From Bacillota bacterium (GTDB lineage: Bacteria; Bacillota; Clostridia; Acetivibrionales; DTU013): a stretch of 28,303 bases of DNA. Every line of letters starts with the position of its first letter. Within the stretch, counting starts at the first letter, position 1. Shown piece after piece: positions 24,124 through 28,303 of the stretch. The DNA is taken from NCBI GenBank assembly GCA_023435925.1, contig JAEZLF010000048.1:1-28303 (forward strand), given 5' to 3'. Made by a program: the position numbers and the translations under genes. The notes under the pieces were generated by a model, which saw only the letters and a program-made list of their open reading frames with translations, did not search any database and had not been told where the DNA came from.

Positions 24124-24987
24124 TTAAAACGCATTTTGTGAGCTCGTAAAATTTGATAATTTTTCCACTAAAGTTATAATTCTGTCCAGTTCGTCTTCTG
24201 AGTAATACTCAATGAGGATCTTTCCATTTTTCTTGTTATTCAGAATTTTAACCTTTGTACCAAATACTTCTCTGAATCTCTCTTCTATTGCCTGATACTC
24301 AATGTCATTCTCATCCTTCTTTTTAACAATCTTTTCACTAGTGAGTTTTTTTACAAGTGATTCTGTTTCACGTACCGTTAACCCCTTTTTAATGATATCG
24401 TCTACCGCTTTTAACTGCAAATCCTTATTTTCTATTGAAATTAATGCACGTGCATGACCGCTGCTGATTTCACCATCAATGATTTTATCCTTTATTTTTT
24501 CCTGTAATGACAACAATCTGACAGAATTAGCAATGGCCGGTCTGCTTTTTCCCACAGTAACAGATATCTCTTCCTGTGTCATACCATATTCACTCATCAG
24601 TTTTTCATAGGCTTCTGCTTCTTCAATAGGGTTTAAGTCTTCACGTTGAATATTTTCAATTAGCGCTATTTCCATAACCTGCTTATTCGATAAATCTTTC
24701 ACGATTACAGGTATTGTTTGTATACCGGCAATCCTTGATGCTCTCCAGCGTCTCTCACCTGCAACAATTTTATATCTCTGTCCGTCTCTCTGAACAATCA
24801 GAGGCTGAACTACCCCATGCTGCTTAATTGAATCGGCAAGCTGAGCCAGCTTCTCATCATTAAAGTGCTTTCTTGGTTGACCGCTATTAGGTTCTACTTC
24901 ATTTATCTTTACTTCCAATACACCGGAATTTGCTTCTCCTGCAGACTCTATAAGAGCACCGAGTCCTTTTCCTAGTCCCTTTTTCAT
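24124..24987 (-). CDS. parB: Chromosome partitioning protein ParB (Spo0J)
   Basis: A 287-residue parS-binding CTPase. The N-terminal peptide GLGKGLGALI, which stimulates the ParA ATPase in this family, is intact. CTP-binding motifs are GERRWRA (77-83) and ENIQREDLNP (111-120). The helix-turn-helix for parS spans about 137-160 (TQEEISVTVGKSRPAIANSV). A C-terminal dimerisation domain is present. The start ATG directly follows the parA stop (TAAATG), with GAGGAGG 11 nt upstream, so the two are co-translated. Exact parS sites lie on both sides of the pair. Confidence 0.98.
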   Translation of the reverse strand: MKKGLGKGLGALIESAGEANSGVLEVKINEVEPNSGQPRKHFNDEKLAQLADSIKQHGVVQPLIVQRDGQRYKIVAGERRWRASRIAGIQTIPVIVKDLSNKQVMEIALIENIQREDLNPIEEAEAYEKLMSEYGMTQEEISVTVGKSRPAIANSVRLLSLQEKIKDKIIDGEISSGHARALISIENKDLQLKAVDDIIKKGLTVRETESLVKKLTSEKIVKKKDENDIEYQAIEERFREVFGTKVKILNNKKNGKILIEYYSEDELDRIITLVEKLSNFTSSQNAF

Positions 24988-25764
24988 TTATCTGTCTTCC
25001 TCCTCAGAATAATCAATGACCTCTTGCGCAAGGTCAAGGTAACACTCCGCACCCCTTGACTTCGGATCGTATAAAATGATTGGAAGGCCAAAACTTGGAG
25101 CTTCACTGAGTCGTACATTTCTCGGGATGACAGTTCGGTAGACCTTGTTCCTAAAATACTTCTTAACATCCTCAACTACCTGTATGGACAGGTTCGTTCT
25201 TGCATCAAACATTGTCAGTACAACACCTTCAACGTCAAGTGCAGGATTTAGGTGTCTTTGCACAAGCTTTACAGTATTCATCAGCTGACTTAGTCCTTCT
25301 AAAGCATAATATTCACATTGTATCGGAACAAGTATTGTATCGGAAGCTGTTAAGGCATTTAAAGTCAGGAGGCCCAAAGATGGCGGACAGTCAATCAATA
25401 TAAAATCATACATGTCTCTTATCTCTTCAAGAGCTGCCTTCATTCTGGTTTCTCTTGATATTACTGAAACCAGTTCTACTTCTGCACCAACAAGCTGAAT
25501 ATTCGAAGGACATATGTAAAGATTATCAATGGCTGTTTTCATTAACGTGCTTTTTATGTCTTCATCATTTATAAGCACTTCATAAATCGATTTATTGATG
25601 GATTTCTTATCAATACCAAGGCCGCTTGTAGTATTCCCCTGGGGATCGACATCAATAATGACAACCCTCTTACCTTTATAAGCAAGGCAGGAGCTGAGAT
25701 TTACAGCAGTAGTGGTCTTACCGACCCCGCCTTTCTGATTTGCAATAGCGATAACCTTGGCCAA
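24988..25764 (-). CDS. parA: Chromosome partitioning ATPase ParA (Soj)
   Basis: A 258-residue P-loop ATPase. The deviant Walker A box is KGGVGKTT (11-18), with Walker A' in VVIIDVDPQGNTTSGL and Walker B in FILIDCPPSLG. It works with ParB in origin segregation and can also influence DnaA in relatives (family knowledge). The start is probably a TTG at 25764: AAGGAG lies 8 nt upstream and the product begins MAKVIAIANQKGG, like known Soj proteins. A GTG at 25773 sits directly on the ribosome site. A tandem heptanucleotide repeat lies just upstream. Confidence 0.96.
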   Translation of the reverse strand: MAKVIAIANQKGGVGKTTTAVNLSSCLAYKGKRVVIIDVDPQGNTTSGLGIDKKSINKSIYEVLINDEDIKSTLMKTAIDNLYICPSNIQLVGAEVELVSVISRETRMKAALEEIRDMYDFILIDCPPSLGLLTLNALTASDTILVPIQCEYYALEGLSQLMNTVKLVQRHLNPALDVEGVVLTMFDARTNLSIQVVEDVKKYFRNKVYRTVIPRNVRLSEAPSFGLPIILYDPKSRGAECYLDLAQEVIDYSEEEDR

Positions 25765-25778
25765 TTGCTTCACTCCTT

Positions 25779-25813
25779 ATACTTTATACTTTATACTTTA
25801 TTCTTTATTCTTT
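25779..25813 (-). repeat. Five tandem heptanucleotide units in the parA leader
   Basis: On the plus strand: three ATACTTT units followed by two ATTCTTT units, 25779-25813. On the transcribed strand these read AAAGAAT twice and AAAGTAT three times, ending 3 bp before the AAGGAG of parA. Copy-number change would alter the leader length and A-richness directly upstream of the ribosome site. Confidence 0.88.
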
Positions 25814-25888
25814 ACTGTCTTTATGTAGTCTAAATTATTATAACATAAAGTATGGATATATTACATATTATTTGAGGCATCTACTAAA

Positions 25889-25904
25889 TGTTTCACGTGA
25901 AACA
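25889..25904. promoter_or_regulatory. parS site upstream of parA
   Basis: An exact TGTTTCACGTGAAACA palindrome, identical to the site at 24002-24017. The pair brackets the parAB genes. Confidence 0.95.
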
Positions 25905-25934
25905 TTTCTTTAAAGTGCCACTGTGTTAAAACAC

Positions 25935-25961
25935 AAAAAAAATAAGCCTTGAAAGGCTTAT
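25935..25961 (-). terminator. Terminator after gyrB
   Basis: On the minus strand ATAAGCCTT and AAGGCTTAT form a 9-bp stem with a very short loop (8 bp with a 4-nt loop is more realistic), followed by eight Ts. It lies 51 bp after the gyrB stop and separates gyrB from parA transcription. Confidence 0.87.
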
Positions 25962-26011
25962 ATAAATTTACGAAGAATCTATTTGTGTTGTATGTGACTT
26001 GTAAAAAAATA

Positions 26012-27940
26012 TTATATGTCAAGATTTGTTACATATTTTGCGTTCTCCTGGATAAATTCCTTTCTGGGTTCAACCTTGTCTCCCATTAATACGGTAAAAA
26101 TATTATCTGCAGCTATTGCATCTTCTAATTCAACTCTTAACATGGTTCTGGTCTCAGGGTTCATTGTTGTTTCCCATAACTGTATTGAGCTCATTTCTCC
26201 AAGACCTTTATATCTTTGCAAGTTACAGTCTTCCTTCTTCCAATTCATTTTTTCTTGTATCTGTGTAACTTCATTTTCTGTATAGGCGTAAAACTCTTCT
26301 TTGCCCTTGTATACCTTAAATAGAGGTGGCCTAGCAATATAAATGTGTCCTGCCTCAACAAGCGGTTTCATGTATCTGTAAAAAAATGTTAGTAACAATG
26401 TCCTAATGTGTGCACCGTCAACGTCCGCATCCGCCATGATAATCACCTTATAATACCTGAGCTTTGAAATATCAAATTCTTCACCAATGCCGGCCCCCAA
26501 TGCTGTGATAACCGGAAGAAGCTTTTCATTCCCGTAGACCTTATCCAGTCGTGATTTTTCAACATTCAGCATCTTTCCCCAAAGCGGAAGTATGGCCTGA
26601 TACTTTCTGTCACGTCCCTGTTTTGCAGAACCTCCTGCAGAGTCACCCTCAACAATATATATTTCACATACTGACGGGTCTCTTTCTGAACAATCCGCCA
26701 GCTTTCCCGGCAAAGTAGTGGATTCCAATACTGATTTTCTTCTTGTTAGTTCTCTTGCTTTTCTTGCTGCTTCTCTTGCTTTTGATGCTGTAAAACATTT
26801 ATCCAATACAATCTTTGCAACCGCAGGGTTTTCTTCAAAAAAATCTGAAAGCTTTTCTGTTACCACGCTTTCTACCAAACTTCTGATCTCGCTATTGCCA
26901 AGTTTTGTTTTTGTTTGCCCTTCAAATTGAGGCTCCATCAGTTTTACACTTATTATCGCGGTAAGACCTTCCCTGACATCTTCACCCATCAAATTCTTGT
27001 CATTTTCCTTAAGCATATTATACTTTCTTGCATAATCATTGACTACTTTTGTTATCGCAGTTTTAAAACCTGTTAAATGAGTTCCACCTTCGGTCGTGGC
27101 GATATTGTTTGCATAGCTGAAGATGTTTTCTACATATCGGTCATTGTATTGCATAGCAATTTCACAAATGGAAGAATCTTTCATACCCTCAATATAGATT
27201 GGCATCTCGTGTAATACTTCTTTATCTTTATTGATATATTTTACAAAGGAAATGATTCCTCCTTCATAGCAAAGATCCTTTTCCACAGGCTCTTCAGGTC
27301 TTTCATCAATAAGAATTATACGAATTCCCTTGTTCAGAAAAGCCATTTCTCTATATCTGCTTATCATCATATCGAAATCAAAAACTATATCTTCAAATAT
27401 TTCCGGATCGGGTTTGAATGTTGTTGTTGTCCCACTGTGATCTGTATCTCCTACTATTGTAAGAGGTGTCATAGTCTTTCCTTTTTCAAACCTTTGCTGA
27501 TAAACTTTGCCTTCTCTTGCTACCTGAACTTCTAAATATTCGGAAAGCGCATTTACAACAGATGCTCCAACGCCATGCAGTCCGCCAGAAACGGTATACG
27601 CTCCGCCACCGAATTTCCCGCCGGCATGAAGAATGGTATGAACGACTTCCACAGTCGGTATTCCCATTTTTGGATGTATTCCTACAGGAATTCCGCTTCC
27701 ATTATCCTTTACAGTAACAGAATTATCCTTATGAACCACTACTTTAATCGTATCACATCTTCCGGCCAGTGCCTCATCAACACTGTTGGCAACAATTTCA
27801 TATACTAAATGGTGCAATCCCCTCAAAGACGTGCTTCCTATGTACATGCCAGGTCTTTTACGCACGGCTTCAAGCCCTTCAAGTACTTGTATCTGATTAT
27901 CATCATATTCTTTATTGTTACTGTTGTTTATCTCTATCAT
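26012..27940 (-). CDS. gyrB: DNA gyrase subunit B
   Basis: A 642-residue ATPase subunit of DNA gyrase, which introduces negative supercoils together with GyrA. The GHKL domain has EGLEAVRKRPGMYIG and YEIVANSVDEALAG, and the Toprim domain EGDSAGGSAKQGRDRK and MADADVDGAHIRTL. The C-terminus MGDKVEPRKEFIQ is typical of GyrB rather than ParE. Two residues differ from textbook sequences: the Asp before the Mg-binding Asn is Ala (VANS for VDNS), and PLRGK/PLKGK is PLWGKMLNVEKS. GGGAGG precedes the ATG. remB is 24 bp upstream. gyrA is not downstream; a terminator, a parS site and the parAB pair follow. Confidence 0.98.
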   Translation of the reverse strand: MIEINNSNNKEYDDNQIQVLEGLEAVRKRPGMYIGSTSLRGLHHLVYEIVANSVDEALAGRCDTIKVVVHKDNSVTVKDNGSGIPVGIHPKMGIPTVEVVHTILHAGGKFGGGAYTVSGGLHGVGASVVNALSEYLEVQVAREGKVYQQRFEKGKTMTPLTIVGDTDHSGTTTTFKPDPEIFEDIVFDFDMMISRYREMAFLNKGIRIILIDERPEEPVEKDLCYEGGIISFVKYINKDKEVLHEMPIYIEGMKDSSICEIAMQYNDRYVENIFSYANNIATTEGGTHLTGFKTAITKVVNDYARKYNMLKENDKNLMGEDVREGLTAIISVKLMEPQFEGQTKTKLGNSEIRSLVESVVTEKLSDFFEENPAVAKIVLDKCFTASKAREAARKARELTRRKSVLESTTLPGKLADCSERDPSVCEIYIVEGDSAGGSAKQGRDRKYQAILPLWGKMLNVEKSRLDKVYGNEKLLPVITALGAGIGEEFDISKLRYYKVIIMADADVDGAHIRTLLLTFFYRYMKPLVEAGHIYIARPPLFKVYKGKEEFYAYTENEVTQIQEKMNWKKEDCNLQRYKGLGEMSSIQLWETTMNPETRTMLRVELEDAIAADNIFTVLMGDKVEPRKEFIQENAKYVTNLDI

Positions 27941-27964
27941 TTTTTCCTCCCGTAATGACTTACC

Positions 27965-28234
27965 TTATATATTTGCAATTTCATCAATATAACCTGCTCT
28001 TTTTTGAAGCGTTACCGATGAAATAGGCGAAAGGTAAATCTTACTCTTTTTCTCTATTTCTGTAATGATGAAAGTTTTAGGCAGGTCATCTGATATTGTA
28101 TTGATAAAGCCTTCTTCTTCCGCTATTTTTAAAAATTCTCTGCTATCTCTTGATAATGTTGTCGTTTCAATATCCAATATGGCAATTACATTTTTCATTG
28201 GAATAACAACATCCCCGCCTATATGCAAAAACAT
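27965..28234 (-). CDS. remB: RemB/YaaB-family regulator (DUF370)
   Basis: An 89-residue small protein beginning MFLHIGGDVVIPMKNVIAIL, the DUF370 signature found in RemA/RemB. In Bacillus, RemB lies between recF and gyrB, and RemA of the same family is a DNA-binding activator of matrix genes (family knowledge). Here it directly precedes gyrB with a 24-bp gap. ATG 28234 was chosen because GGAGGAAATTT is in front; a TTG at 28252 overlaps this site. The middle is less conserved. recF would be expected just beyond the right edge of the window. Confidence 0.92.
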   Translation of the reverse strand: MFLHIGGDVVIPMKNVIAILDIETTTLSRDSREFLKIAEEEGFINTISDDLPKTFIITEIEKKSKIYLSPISSVTLQKRAGYIDEIANI

Positions 28235-28303
28235 AAATTTCCTCCGGTTCAATGATTACTACTATTTTATATTAAATGCATTTTTAGTGCAAATGATTGT
28301 CAT

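Noticed and set aside
28262..28303. Short open frame on the minus strand running off the right edge, ending in TAG
   Set aside because: Gene order predicts the end of recF here, but the 13 visible codons (ending KNAFNIK) are not recognisably RecF.

Overview
The window looks like the origin-proximal part of a saccharolytic, low-to-mid GC Clostridia chromosome. This is inferred from gene content (remB-gyrB, soj/spo0J with two exact parS sites, a DUF4446 gene, serS and tRNA-Ser genes), strong AGGAGG-type ribosome binding sites, lipoprotein-based sugar binding proteins and YesM/YesN-type two-component systems. I cannot name a species.

Right part (about 20.7-28.3 kb, minus strand, housekeeping): remB, gyrB, a heptanucleotide repeat and parS site, parA, parB, a second parS, a DUF4446 membrane protein, a coiled-coil/TPR membrane protein, serS and two tRNA-Ser genes (anticodons GCU and UGA). 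gyrA does not follow gyrB; the par operon does.

Middle part (about 13.7-20.6 kb, accessory): a YflT-like general stress protein, a small membrane protein, a DUF4097 lipoprotein, a GH35 beta-galactosidase-type enzyme with an octapeptide repeat insert, an LRR lipoprotein, and a decayed IS1182-type transposase 3' end with an in-frame stop and a frameshift.

Left part (1-13.7 kb, sugar sensing and uptake): two complete sensor-plus-transporter modules of different design. Module 1 (1-6334) is a leftward CUT1 ABC operon (binding protein, MalF-like and partial MalG-like permeases) divergent from a YesM-type kinase and YesN-type AraC response regulator. Three copies of TTTTTTACYAM lie between them, two exactly 21 bp apart just upstream of a -10 box, and are candidate regulator sites. 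Module 2 (6701-13681) is a 7TM-PAS-HisKA_3 kinase, a NarL-type regulator, a second CUT1 operon and a degenerate GH94 phosphorylase. Neither module carries an ABC ATPase, so a shared MsmX-like ATPase encoded elsewhere is expected.

The most notable structure is that module 2 is bounded by a 60-bp direct repeat (58/60 identical, both differences synonymous). The repeat is the 3' end of the stress-protein gene: the intact gene is at the right edge and a detached 3' fragment at the left edge, the topology left by integration into a gene's 3' end. No recombinase gene remains in the window, so the mechanism is inference.
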